Assembly: GCA_038049695.1 (NCBI GenBank)
Contig: CP142456.1
Location: 24,291,001 to 24,355,000 of the forward strand
Direction: 5' to 3'
DNA from: Cinnamomum chago
Lineage: Eukaryota; Streptophyta; Magnoliopsida; Laurales; Lauraceae
Length of the DNA stretch: 64,000 nucleotides
The number at the start of each line of letters is the position of its first letter. Position 1 is the stretch's first letter. The notes below the pieces were generated by a model. It worked only from the letters and a program-made list of their open reading frames with translations. It did not search any database and was not told where the DNA came from. The position numbers and the translations under genes were made by a program. Positions 33,342-44,992 of this stretch are shown here, in pieces.

Positions 33342-34939
33342 TGTTAGAGTTTTTGTTTTGTTGCAATTTGATAGGATGCATTCACTTTCATAAAGCTTGT
33401 CCTCTCATTCATTCATGGTCTTATTCATAGGATCATCATGCATATTTCTCATTCTAGATCTTTGTATTTATCATTTGATATGCATGGTTTTTATTTCAGT
33501 TTATCTCTTAAGATCATGGAGTTTTTGGTTTCAAAAATCATCCAAGCTTTCCAAAGTTTCTAACTTTAAAATCATTATTTTGATTTGGAGTTTTCATGGC
33601 TTTAAAAAATTCAGTTTTCATCTTCTTTCAGTCATGATTTATTGCTTGGTATTTGTGTCTCAAAGTCCCCTGGAAAATGCCCTCAAAAGTTTCATGTTTC
33701 TCTCATTTTTCAAAAATCTGGGCATCTGCCAGTGTTGCCGGTCGACCGGGCCAAGCTTGCCGGTCGACCGGGATCACTGCAGCTTTTTAGTGCAGTTTCT
33801 GAATTGAAGATCCAACGGTCAGATATATGACCGTTGTGCTTTCCCGGTCGACCGAGACCTGTTTGCAGGTCGACCGAGGACTAGCCGTTGGCAACTTTTT
33901 CTTTATAAAAAGTGGCTTTTTGGTTGAAGAAAGTTGCTGACATTAGAGGGACTTTTGAGGCCAAGGATTAGCAACTTCTCAAGAGCATTTTCAAAGGGAT
34001 TATGAAGTCATTCCATTAAGTCAACCTTTGATCTTCAAATGGGTGTGCTTTCTTTAATCCTAGTCTTTTTAAAATCATGTTTTGTTTCAAATCTTTGATC
34101 TCTTTCAATACATGATTAACAAGTTGCTTTCCTAGTAAAATGTTGTCCTTCATAACATGCTTAATACTTTAGTAATCTCATATGCTATGAATACAACATA
34201 TTGTCATTGTTTCACATGAATTTGTTTTTCTTGTTTCAACATCAACTTGTTAGACTTTAATTTGTCTTCTTTGAAAACAAGATAGTTAACATTGTTAAAC
34301 TCATGTGTTAGACAACCCTCTCTTTCTCAATCACTTGATTATCATCTTTGCATCATTCAAGATTGTATCTTTTCAAAAGGAGAAAGAGTAATTTCTAGTA
34401 AATGCATTTTTCATTTTCTATTTAGCCTATTAAGAGGCACTCTTTTGCACTCAAATAGTTCTCTTAATCCATGCATTCATAGGCATATTTTCTAAGAGAA
34501 AAGTTCTATGTTGTGAAGGTTTATGCTTAGCCTTGAAAAGCATATGTTGTAAAGGTTTATGCTAAGACTTGAAAAGCATAGTGTTGTTTGTAAGGTTTGA
34601 GGTGATCCTAAACCTTAATTGAAGTTAGTGAATACCGATAAGTGTATCGGGAGTGGATGTAGGCAATTAGGCCGAACCACTATAAATGTGCTTGTCATGG
34701 TGATTGCTCTCCTGCTCTCTTTTTCATGGATGATTCTCTTTTGGTTGTATGGAGATTGTTGTTGGTGATTACTTGTGTATGCATATATTAGAAATCCTTA
34801 TCTATCACAAGATAATTAATCTTCATCACATCTTAATTGACTTAAAAGTTGAAAGAATTAAAATTGGTCTAGGTTGTTAGTGCTCATCCTATTCCCCCCC
34901 CCCCCCCCCCCCCCTCTAGGATTCGATCTTGGACTTTCA
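33342..34939 (+). mobile_element. 3' LTR of the young copia
   Basis: Same limits as the 5' LTR (TGTTAGAG to GGACTTTCA). Eleven bases longer, fully explained by its 21-C run at 34894-34914. The TSD ACCCA follows. Confidence 0.95.
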
Positions 34940-35000
34940 ACCCACCTTTAAAAATTACAAAGTGGGGCCACCTTTTTTGGGATTGTGAACATGGCGCCTA
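34940..35000 (+). repeat. Right TSD and continuation of the GTGGG tract
   Basis: ACCCA (34940-34944) then CTTTAAAAATTACAAAGTGGGG and TTTGGGATTGTGAACATG, the same repeat family as 25640-26459, cut off by the copia insertion. Confidence 0.8.
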
Positions 35001-35379
35001 CCATTAGGATAAGTGAGAGGATTTGAAATATTTTTAAATGACCTATTTAAAAGGCAAGAGATAAGAGATAAGTAAGAACCAACTGTACTAGAAAGTTGTT
35101 TCTTAAAAAAAAAAAACAACAAAGATTTTTTGTTCCAGCTTTCTTATGCCCGCGGGTTAAGATTTTGAGATTCCTTCAGGTGAGACCAAAATTGGGAACA
35201 ATGATTTACACTAACCAATGATGTTTTTCGTAGCCTTATCTCGTGGAAACATGGGAACATCCGAGATGCCGAACACACCCCTATTTTCTGTCTCACGGAT
35301 TTCTAATTCCTGGAAATATATTTTTTTTGGGCCAAATGACTTCAAAATTTTGGACAACATAAGGACCATTGATGCCAAT
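35001..35379. other. Spacer inside the old copia
   Basis: AT-rich sequence with no clear coding frame; presumably decayed pre-integrase sequence of the old copia. Confidence 0.4.
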
Positions 35380-35899
35380 GTTATCCTAAAGGGAAAAAAG
35401 AAAAAGGGTCAATCCATTGTATGCCTCAGATAATGATACTTATGTTGGTACAACTAGACAACATGATAGTGTGGCACCGTGGCATTCTCAATTGGCCAAT
35501 GTTGAACATGATAAGCCTAAGGAGATCTTTACTCACCTGTTTATTAATGGGATTTCTAACTTCGGAAGCTTCTGACAGTGTTTGTGAAGATTGTCGATAT
35601 GGTAAGACACATCGCTTAACATTTGAGAACTCTTCTACAAGTAGTAAGAGGCCTTTGGAGTTACTTCACTCAGATGTTTTGGGCCCATGTACAATAAGCT
35701 ATAGTGGATTCCAATATATGCTTGTTGTCTTTGTTGATGATTACTCTTGAATATATTCTTCATGAAAGAAGAATATGAAAAAGGGTAAGAAACGACAATA
35801 AAAGAGAGTATTTGTCTAATGAGTTTCTTAACTTTTGTGATGAGCATGACATAAGGAGACAATTGACTTGTACTTGAACACCATAACAAATTTATGAGG
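35380..35899 (+). pseudogene. Old Ty1/copia fragment: pre-integrase and integrase start
   Basis: Broken frames give TYVGTTRQHDSV and a WHRG-type pre-integrase motif (about 35440-35480), then SVCEDCRYGKTHRLTFENSS, RPLELLHSDVLGPC and VFVDDYS (about 35575-35750), the HHCC end and first catalytic region of a copia integrase. Near the right end NFCDEHDIRRQLTCT is read at about 35830-35875. The frame is then cut by the chromovirus. Confidence 0.82.
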
Positions 35900-35904
35900 C
35901 CGGG
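35900..35904. repeat. Target-site duplication CCGGG, left copy
   Basis: CCGGG stands directly before the TGTCGCGACC end of LTR C and recurs at 44478-44482 directly after LTR D. It shows that C and D bound one insertion. Confidence 0.9.
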
Positions 35905-36889
35905 TGTCGCGACCTCTGTCCGGGCCATGGGCCTCATCCGAGATCCGAACTAAGTAAGGTAATGTGTTGAAGTGTGGTGATAAGATGCACACATTTATTT
36001 AATTTCCCACAGGTGTCCGCGGTGAGGATATCACACCAACATAATAATTTCATTCAAGTGCAAAAGCATGTAGCAGATAAAATCATAATTCATTTCAAAA
36101 TCACATGACTGATAACATATATATATACAACTTGATTTTAGAGTGAGCAATGATCATTATAGCATTCTCCCAAAATCAAAGTTAAATGTTTATTCAAAAG
36201 ATCAGTTAATTAACCACTCCCCAAAAATAAAGGCCAACAAAGGCCAGTACAACCAAAAGAATATGTCAGTCTTAATCCCCAAAAAGTGTTTTGTATCTCA
36301 TAGCCTGACCTGATGTCTACATGACTTTATCAGCTTGCCATTTGCCTATACGTTGCGGCTCTTCGGCTGCCTCCTCCGGCTCCTCAAGGAAGGGGGCATC
36401 TAGACCTGAGTATCAAAAATAGTGGGTCAGACACGACGGTTTGGCAGGTGGGTGAAGAGATATAGCAATATAACCATAATTAAATGTACCATGGAAAACA
36501 TTAAAACCTGTTAAAACAATAATTTCCATGAAAGAGAATGCATTATCTGTTAGAAAAACACACGTGCAGTATAAAACATGAAAGGTACCAAGGAAATAGG
36601 AAACTGACAAGATGGCAACTACACTGAGCTAAATCCAACATCACTAATGCGATGATAGCACGCTAGAGGCGTTGGTCTCAGACATTTGAGGTGACGAGAA
36701 CCAACTAAATATATAAATACATGTAGCTAGACAAGACCACGGCCCTGGAATCGGGTAACGGGATAGGCAGGATCCAGACTGCAGCTGGTAGGAACAAGAT
36801 GGGGACGCCAAGTCGGTGGATCAAGCCGACAAGGTTCTCCAAGCTTAGTGGTGCCGACTTATAGGTTACAAGCAAGAAATCATGACATA

Positions 36890-36921
<32 letters not shown>

Positions 36922-38505
36922 CGGGTAGGTGTGTAACACCTTCACAGGCGGGACATGGTGCACATAGGCACATAAATCACGTTCATGTCCGGTCATGCAT
37001 AAACAGGCTAGGAGGACACTTAAAGTGCATAGTTCAGGCTTTCTGGAATAAGCTAGTAAAATCAAGTGAAAACAAGCGAGTGTATATGAAATCCAAGTAC
37101 ACGAAAACACAGGAAAGATTTCCACAAGATAGCGGACTATGCTTTGAGGATTTAAGATTTAAATCAAGGTGTATAAGGTCCCGTATGTCAGTTTTGTCAC
37201 TGACTTGGTACTTAATAAAATTAAGGACATTCCAAGCATCCTAATTTACATCGATAATTCGAGAGTCCTCAACGTATTTCCGGGATGAGATTTTTGTCCC
37301 TTGAATTCCCAAACAGCCCTTCCTAACCATCCCATGAACATATGGTTTGAAACAGTTTTTCTTTCTTCTCAATCTCCAAAAAGTACTGGGAGGTCGGTCA
37401 CCTGTATAGCCGCCTGGGCCAGGTCGGCTAGCCAACTGGTCACCGCCTAGTGACCGCCCCTGCAGAAAACAGAATCTTAGCTTACTGATATGGTGACCGA
37501 CCCTGAGCGGTCACCAGGTTAGTGACCGGTCGACCGCCTGTTGACCGCCCAATCAGCGGGCAGTGTAGATTTTGCACTGATTTCAGCCCCTTTTTCCTCC
37601 AATACATTTCTCCTATAATCCATCTCATTCCCTGCAATAAAATGAGCTTAAAAGATCCTCCAATACATCATTCAACACTGTCATTCTCTTCATTTCAAAT
37701 TTCTCCATTCCCATCCTTTCCATTCACAATCAATCTCAAGGTAGAGAAAACCCATTTATATGAAAAACCATTTGCAACTTTGACAACACAATACATACTT
37801 TTCCAAGGTATGAACAAGAGATAAATAGACTTATCATTATATATGCATTTATAAGAGCAATAAAAACCATTGCAAAAAGAATAGATAAAGCACATTAAAA
37901 ATCATTGGTGTAAAAATCAAGATTTCTCCATAAAACATGTAAATATTCAAAACAATCCATTCATCCACTTGCCTTGGGTCCAAGCCAACAAATCAAGCTT
38001 CTAATTACACTTTTAAGCTTAAAATCACCAATCTACACAAAAACCCCCAAATACAACCCATTACAAACCCTCAATTGTCAAAACAATGAAATAGAAAGAG
38101 AGAGCTTCCAATAATGGAGATGAAGCTTCCCTAGGTTTACAAGAATACATATCTAGAAGATGGAGAAGATTGCTTACTTGGATGACCTTCAAATGGGAAG
38201 AGTTAGCTCAAAGAAGACCTCAAAGTTGATGGATTTCTCTTCCAAGAGTATCAATGGAGAGCTTATAAGGTGGGGAAGAAGAAAATGACCTCCATTCTCT
38301 TTTTGGCCAAGGTTGGTGGTGGGTTGAAGAGGAAAAGCAAGAAGAAGAAGGGAAAGAAAACCCTACGTGGCTGCCACTTTTGAACTGGAAAAGAAGAAGG
38401 GAGATAAGTGGAGGGAGAGTTCTCCTTATATAAAGAATAGAGATGGGACCCACTGCCGGAATCCATAAGCAACTACTTTTCCATCTTACATCAACACACA
38501 ACCAA
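35905..38505 (-). mobile_element. 3' LTR (C) of the chromovirus, start deleted
   Basis: Low end TGTCGCGACC is the exact LTR terminus. It matches LTR D along most of its length, including the (TA)n run at 36892-36921 and the motif cluster at 37392-37555. The match stops near 38440-38505, where RNase H sequence follows, so the LTR start is lost. Confidence 0.85.
37392..37555. repeat. Palindrome/motif cluster in LTR C
   Basis: GGTCAC, GGCTAGCC (37426-37433), TGACCGCC repeats, GCGGTCACC and GTGACCGGTCGACCGCC (about 37522-37538, containing GGTCGACC). Equivalent clusters in D (43026-43120) and E (47405-47690) have perfect 12-mers TTGGCTAGCCAA (43044-43055) and TCGGCTAGCCGA (47543-47554). Confidence 0.85.
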
Positions 38506-38514
38506 GTCCAACAT

Positions 38515-39560
38515 TCAAAACAACGATAAAAATAGTAAAACCGCCGCTTCCAGATGGCAAAGTAAGGATCGGTGCTGTAGTCAATCTCTTTTTCAGCTTT
38601 TGGAAACTAGCCTCACATGGATCTGTCCATACATATGGTGCATTTTTCCTGCTCAACTTCGTCAATGGTGATGCAATCAAAGAAAATCCTTAGACAAACC
38701 TTCAGTAATAACCTATCATTCACAAAAAACTTTTGATTTCCGATGCATTTCTTGATCTTTCCCAATTCATAATTGCCTCAATCTTGGACGGATCCACTGA
38801 TAACCCTTCTTTAGAGATGATGTGCCCCAAAAATGCCACTTGTTCAAGCCAAAATTCACACTCACTGAGCTTCGTATACAGTTGGTTGTCTCTTAGAAGT
38901 TGTAGTGCTATCCTCAGATGTTCTTCATGCTCTTCTTCGGTCCTAGAGTACACCAAAATATCATCAATAAACACTACTACAAACTGATCCAGATACTGTG
39001 CAAATATCTTGTTCATCGATGTCATGAATACTGTCGGTGCATTAGTCAACCCAAATGGCATCACAAGGAATTCATAGTGTCCATATATTGTTCGAAAAGC
39101 TGTCTTCAGTAGATCTGACTCTCTAACTCTCAACTGATGGTAACCGGATCTCAAGTCAATCTTCGAAAAATATGAAGCACCTTGCAACTGATCAAACAAT
39201 TCATCGATCCTTGGCAATGGGTATTTGTTCTTGATAGTCACTTGGTTCAATCTCCTATAATCAATGCACATCCTCATTGAACCATCTTTCTTCTTGACGA
39301 ACAAAACTGGAGCTCCCCACGGTGAAATGCTAGGTCTAACAAAACCTTTGTCCAACAACTCTTGCAATTGTATCTTTAATTCTCCTAATTCTGCCGGAGC
39401 CATCCTATATGGTGCAATAGATATCGGAGCTGTCCCTGGTAATAACTCAATGGTGAAATCAATTTCTCTAATGGGTGGCAATTCTGGAATCTCTTCTAGA
39501 AAAACATCCGATAATTCTGGATCTCCTCCACCCCTTGGGAACGTTTATCCTCCATGATAA
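38515..39560 (-). pseudogene. Chromovirus RT and RNase H fragment
   Basis: RT runs from 39481 to 38720 with no stop: [65 protein letters not shown] and [11 protein letters not shown]. The FIDD catalytic box is intact. A TGA at 38720 falls where Gly is usual (SFLG), another TGA and a TAA follow where Arg and Glu or Gln are expected, then IASPLTKLSRKNAPYVW and the start of RNase H (38680-38520) until the deletion joins LTR C. RNase H active-site residues beyond the first strand and all of integrase are missing. Confidence 0.92.
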
Positions 39561-40256
39561 ACGCCAAATATGCTTCACATCCACTTTTCAAAGTCTATCA
39601 GCTTTCAATGCTGAGATAAACCCTGCACGAGGATTCCTCCTTTCTCCATGAAACAACACTTCTGTTGGTGTCTCATCTAATTTGAAGGTGAGGGTCTTAT
39701 GGAAACAATCCATCGTGGCATGGTAACTAGCCAACCAATCCATCCCTAGGATGATGTCGAAGTCATGCATCTCCAATAAAATGAGATTCACGGGTAACAC
39801 CACTTCTCCTATTTGAATTGAGCAACTAGGATAAAAAGTTCTATACATAACTTGTTTGCCTACTGGAGTAGCCACAGTGAAAATAAATTCAAGTTCTCTA
39901 GCATGCACATCAATCATTTTAGAAAACTTAGGGGATAGAATTGAGTGTCTAGAGCTAGGGTCAAATAAAATCCTAACTTCAATTCCACAAACGAGGAGTG
40001 TACCTTCCACCACGTTGCCTGCTGCTTCTACATCAGCTCTATTGACTGCATAGATTTGTCCTCGTAGCTGTGGCCTATTTTGAGCTTGTTGTTGCCTGCC
40101 TTTTGGTGCATTCCTATTCTGTTGTGGGGGACACTGATTCTGATTATGTCCATATTGACGGGCCTGCTGCTGCTGCTGTTGCTGTGCGTGGTCTATATTG
40201 CTGTTGTGGTTCTTGTTGCTGAGGCGGCCTTGCCTGATTCTGAGCAACTGGTACAT
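39561..40256 (-). pseudogene. Chromovirus protease region
   Basis: Minus frame from 40256 to 39588. A Gln-rich linker (QQQQQQQ) leads into retropepsin: EGTLLVCGIEVRILFDPSSRHS, then FDIILGMDWLASYHATMDC. The catalytic Asp is followed by Pro-Ser instead of Ser/Thr-Gly. A TGA plus an indel near 39588-39570 break the link to RT; SGCEAYLAFIM is readable in another frame just downstream. Confidence 0.85.
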
Positions 40257-41373
40257 TTTGAGGTGGTGCTGGACGATTGCTCCTTGTTGCTAATGATTCT
40301 GCATGAGCTTGGGGTAATCCTTGAGTTGATGGTTCAAGGCTCCACATCTGAAACATGCTCTAGTCATGGTACGACACTCAGCACTCACATGATTCTTCCC
40401 ACAGTGGATGCAAACCACTGGATTCTGAACATTCTGCTCTGGCCTTTGCCTTTTATTCTGTTGGTTTCTCTGCTGGTGGTTCTGTTGGTAAGCTGGACTC
40501 TTTTCCTGAACTCGGAGGATCTTATTGTTCATGTTCTCGAACTTGTATGCCATCTTAACAGCTTCTTCAAAGCTTGCCGGTGGTACAACCCCCGTAGCAT
40601 CCTTCTCTATGATCGAGTTAAGCCCCTCAAGAAACTTGGTTATTTTCTTCTCAATGGTGTCTATCAACTCTGGAGCAAATCGGGACAACCTTTGGAACTT
40701 GGTGAGATATTTGAGGACTGTCATGTTGCCTTGTACAAGTTGCTAGAATTCTATTGCTTTCTGCCTCTTAACATGAGTTGGCACATACTTGTCACCAAAC
40801 TGCCTCTTAAAATTAGCCCAAGCTACTACACCTGTCATGGTTCTGTACTCTTCTCTGACTGTCTTCCACCATATATCTGCTAAACCGGTAAACAAAGACG
40901 CTACAAGTTTTACTTGTTCTCCTCCAGTACATCGGAAGACTTCAAAGACGTTTTTTTGTGTGATCCAACCAATCATTTGCTGCTAATGGGTCCTCTATTC
41001 CAGCAAATTCTTTCGGACTTCTCTTCCTAAACCGTTCAAACAAGGCATTCGGGTCACGTTCCTTTTGATCGATGACAATCTATGGACCGGGTGGTTGAAC
41101 TAGAACCGGTTTAGGCCTCCTCTCTAAAACCTCCAACAACTGTCTTTGCATTTGTGTCATCTCCCTAGCATGATCTTCCTCTCTCCTTGCCATTTGTTCC
41201 TATAGCCTAGCCTGATTCTCATTAGCTTGACGTCGCTAATCAAGCATGGCCCACATTATCTGCTGAAACTGATTCTGCATGGTGTTATCAGGGATATCTT
41301 CTTCAACTGGCCCGGTGTGATCACTATAGCCCGAGGTGGGATTGCTGTTTACGGGCCTCTTACGAGGTGGCAT
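40144..41373 (-). pseudogene. Chromovirus gag with zinc knuckle, four TAG stops
   Basis: ATG at 41373-41371 (MPPRKRPVNSN). The gag core includes DPNALFERFRKRSPKEFAG, VFEVFRCTGGEQVKLV and ADIWWKTVREEYRTMTG; the knuckle is CFRCGALNHQLKDY preceded by CIHCGKNHVSAEC (about 40420-40320). In-frame stops at 41238-41236, 41202-41200, 41082-41080 and 40745-40743 are all TAG, each where Gln would fit. Single-base frameshifts lie near 40970 and 40300-40200. The protein is not expressible as it stands. Confidence 0.88.
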
Positions 41374-41518
41374 AACACTGTAAAACAAGATGTTAGCACA
41401 TAATAATGGAGTAGAAGGTCACACATTGCTCACACGATTCTGGCTAATGAAAAGTCTAACGAATCCTCCACACGCCCTTAGGATTTCTAGTTTCTTTTAA
41501 TTGCCTGAAACACGTCTC

Positions 41519-41530
41519 GCTCTGATACCA
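41519..41530 (-). promoter_or_regulatory. Primer-binding site of the chromovirus
   Basis: Minus strand TGGTATCAGAGC, complementary to initiator Met-tRNA, three bases inside LTR D. It proves that the element reads on minus and that D is its 5' LTR. Confidence 0.92.
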
Positions 41531-41533
41531 GTC

Positions 41534-44477
41534 TGCCGCAACCTCAAACCGGGCCCGCAGGCCTAATCTGGGATCGAGACTAAGTAAGGTAATGTGTTGA
41601 AGTGTGGTGATAAGATGCACACATTTATTTAATTCCCTACAGGTGTTCGCAGTGAGGATATCAGACCAACGTAATAATTTCATTCAAGTGCGGAAGCGTG
41701 TAGCAAATCAAATCATAATTCATTTCAAAATCACATGACTGATAACATATATATATATATATAAGTTGATTTCAGAGTGAGCAATGGTTATTATAGCATT
41801 TTCCCAAAAGCAAATTTAAATGTTTATACAAAAGATTAGTTAATTAATCACTCCCTAAAAATAATGGCCAAAAAACGCCAATACAACCAAAAGAATATGT
41901 CAGTCTTAATCCCCAAAAAATGTTTCGTATCTCATAGCCTAACTCGATGTCTACATGACATCATCAACTTGCCATTCGCCTATACGTTGCGGCTCTCCGG
42001 CCGCCTCCTCTGGCTCCTCCTCAAGGAAGGGGGCATCTGGACCTGAGTACAAAAAATAGTGGGTCAGACACGACGGTCTGATAGGTGAGTGAAAAGATAA
42101 AGCAGCATCATAATATTAAAATTTACCTTGGGAAAACATGAAAACCTGTTAAAACAGTAATTTTCATGAAACACAATGCATAAATTATTTGAAAGTCACA
42201 TACGCAATATAGAACGTGTAAAGGTACCAAGGAAAAGGAAATTAGCAGGATGACAACCACACTGAGCTAAATCCTCCATCACTAATGTGATAAGAGCACG
42301 CTAGAGGCATGGGTCTCGGACACTCGAGGTAACGAGAACCAACTAAATATCTAAAAGCATGTAGCTAGTCAAGACCACGGCCGCAGAACCGGGTAACGGG
42401 AAAGGTAAGATCCAGACTGCAGCTGGCAGGAACAAGATGGTGACGTTAAGTTGGTGGATCAAACCGACGAGATTGTCCAAGCTTAGTGGTGTCGACTTAT
42501 AGGTTACAAGCAAGAAATCACGACATATTCATATATATATATATATATATATATACAGGTAGGTGTGTAACACCTTCACAAGCGGGACATGGTGCACATA
42601 GGCACATAAATCACGTTCATGTCCGGTCATGCATATACATGCTAGGAGGACACTTAAAGTGCATAGTTCAGGCATATGGAACAAGCTAGTAAAATCACGT
42701 GGAAACAGGCGAGTGTATAAGAAATCCAAGTACATGAAAACACAGGAAAGATTTCCACAAGATAGCGGACTATGCATTGAGGATTTAAGATTTAAATCAA
42801 GGTGTATAAGGTCCCGTATGTCAGTTTTGTCACTGACTTGGTACTCAATAAAATTAAGGACATTTCCAAGCATCCTATACACATCGATAATTTGAGAGTC
42901 CTCAACGTATTTCCGGGATGAGATTTTTGTCCCTTGATTTTCCAAACAGCCCTTCCTAACCATCCCATGAACATATGGTTTGAAACAGTTTTTCTTTCTT
43001 CTCAATCTCCAAAAAGTACTGGGAGGTAGCCGCCTGGGCCAGGTTGGCTAGCCAACTAGTCACCACCTGGTGACCGCCCCTGCAGAAAAAAGAATTTCAG
43101 CTTACCTGCTGACCGCCCAATTAGCGAGTACTGCAAATTTTGCACTGATTTCAGCCCATTTTTTCTCCAATAGATTTCTTCTATGATCCATCTCATTCCC
43201 TACAATAAAATGAGCTCAAAAGCTCCTCCAATACATCACTCAACACTTCCATTCTCTTCATTTCAAATTTCTCCCTTCCCATCCTTTCCATTCACAATCA
43301 ATCTCAAGGTAGAGAAAACCCATTTATATGAAAAACCATTTACAACTTTGACAACACAATACATACTTTTCTAAGGTATGAACAAGAGATAAATAGACTT
43401 ATCAATATGCATTTTTAATAGCAATATAAACCATTGCAAAAAGTATAGATAAAGCACATTAAGAATCATTGGTGTAAAAATCAAGATTTCTCCATAAAAC
43501 ATGTAAATATTCAAAACAATCCATTCCTCCACTTGCCTTGGGTCCAAGCTAGCAAATCAAGCTTCTAATCACACTCTTAAGCTCAAAATCACCAATCTAC
43601 ACAAAAACCCCCAAATACAACTTATTACAAACCCTAAATCGTCAAAACAATGAAATAGAAAGAGAGAGCTTCCAATAATGGAGATGAAGCTTCCCTAGGT
43701 TTACAAGAATACATATTTAGAAGATGGAGAAGATTGCTTACTTGGATGACCTTCAAATGGGAAGAGTTAGCTCAAAGAAGACCTCAAAGTTGATGGATTT
43801 CTCTTCCAAGAGTATCAATGGAGAGCTTGTATGGTGTGGAAGAAGAAAATGACTTCCATTCTCTTTTTGGCCAAGGTTGGTAGTGGATTGAGGAGGAAAA
43901 GCAAGAAGAAGAGGGAAATAAAACCCTAGGTTGCTGCCACTTTTGAACTGGAAAAGAATAAGGGGATAAGTGGAGGGAGAGTTATCCTTATATAGAGAAT
44001 AGAGATGACTAACAATACTTCTCGAGCTAAAAACATGGTTTTCGGGACCTCGGATGAGTTCAACGAAGAAGGGAAAAGTGATCGTCGAAAAATATAGTTT
44101 TCAAAAAGTATATATTTCGCGGCTTTCGGAGATATTGAAAATAGTGTCTAGATTTTGGTGTAAAAAGACTGTTTTGCCCCTAACAATAGAAAAGTAGGGT
44201 TTCAGGGTCTCGAACGTGGACGAAGTCAACACGAAAATTGTAGAGATTAATGAGATAAGTAAAACAAGGCTAAAAAAAGAATAATCGGAAACCTCGAATA
44301 ATCCCCCAATCACACTCAAAGTCACTAAAAGAACCCCCAAAGGGTCCCACTAAATCAAGAAGGCACTCAAAACTCCCCAAAGCTATTTAAAAGATATTCT
44401 AATCCCAACTTAAATCAAAATCCACTAATCTTACTTAGAACTAAAACACAACTTAATTAATGCTAATCGAGCTTACA
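41534..44477 (-). mobile_element. 5' LTR (D) of the chromovirus, 2,944 bp
   Basis: On minus the LTR ends in TTGCGGCA at 41534. Its start is damaged: compared with A and E (GGTCACTCGGGTCGGGGTCTTACA), D reads GAGCTTACA at 44469-44477, a deletion of about 17 bp. It holds a (TA)n run at about 42532-42557, a motif cluster at 43026-43120 and a TATA-like TATATAAG on minus near 43990. Confidence 0.9.
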
Positions 44478-44482
44478 CCGGG

Positions 44483-44715
44483 CACAAGATAAGACATTTG
44501 TTAGAAGTTCATAGGAGCTGGATATATGCAAAAGCCTACCCACCAAGTTGTAGGCAGAAACCATGCAACGTGCATGCCATGTGGTTAACTAACTTCCTCT
44601 AGTACCAATATGATAAGAGTCACCATTGGAGCTAATGTACAAGATGGAGCCATTGGTAGCCTATTTCAGAGTATTTAACTCAATATGTTATGTGCATGTT
44701 CTAGATGAATCTTGG
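44483..44715 (+). pseudogene. Old Ty1/copia fragment: integrase continuation
   Basis: Directly after the right CCGGG, the frame reads HKIRHLLEVHRSWIYAKAYP, matching the copia integrase stretch that normally follows GVAE; further on, in other frames, pieces of ACHVVN and YVHVLDES are readable. It continues the frame interrupted at 35899. Confidence 0.78.
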
Positions 44716-44992
44716 CCCAAACCGGTCTGATTTACACAACCTGCATTCAGTATAGGTCAACCAATTCAACAAGACCCAACTTATAGAAATTAGCCCAATC
44801 TCCATTTCAAGTATTAAAGCTATGATTAAGTTATGTTACATGCTACAAGAAGGCCCAACAAAAGTTTGACTAATTCTATATAAAATAGACTATTCTAAGG
44901 ACCAAACAAACCACCAAAAATTCTAAATGAGTTTAGATATGCGGGTCGACCATAACACAACATATTTAATTATGTAAGGCTTATTTGAGTGT
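44716..44992. other. Spacer before the third copia LTR
   Basis: No coding frame or element terminus is clear in this AT-rich stretch; it probably includes more decayed old copia sequence. Confidence 0.4.

Larger units (their letters stand above)
26460..34939 (+). mobile_element. Young full-length Ty1/copia element, 8,480 bp (SIRE-like)
   Basis: Complete structure: TSD, 5' LTR 26460-28046, PBS, gag, pol, polypurine tracts, 3' LTR 33342-34939, TSD. The LTRs differ by a poly-C run (10 versus 21 C) and by 11 substitutions I could count in about 1,590 bp, near 0.7 percent, so the insertion is recent. LTR length, a coiled coil after gag and several PPT-like tracts suit the SIRE group; that assignment is tentative. 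It sits in the degenerate repeat tract inside an older copia. Confidence 0.95.
35905..44477 (-). mobile_element. Chromovirus (Tekay/Del-like) retrotransposon on minus, internally deleted
   Basis: On minus: 5' LTR (D, 44477-41534), PBS (41530-41519), gag, protease, RT, start of RNase H, then a deletion that removed the rest of RNase H, integrase and about 500 bp of the 3' LTR (C). Flanking CCGGG duplications prove a single insertion. It landed in the integrase of an old copia: joining the flanks restores a continuous copia frame. RT sequence and LTR style place it with plant chromoviruses; no integrase remains to check for a chromodomain. Confidence 0.9.

Noticed and set aside
38897-38910. TTGTAGTG as a possible right CACTA terminus
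   Set aside because: It lies inside chromovirus RT coding sequence and 11 kb before the left terminus; a chance match.
38733-40883. + strand ORFs of up to 267 codons opposite the chromovirus
   Set aside because: They are the complements of gag, protease and RT on minus, whose motifs are unmistakable.
36892-42557. (TA)n runs as origin or promoter signals
   Set aside because: They are microsatellites at matching places in LTRs C and D and need no other explanation.
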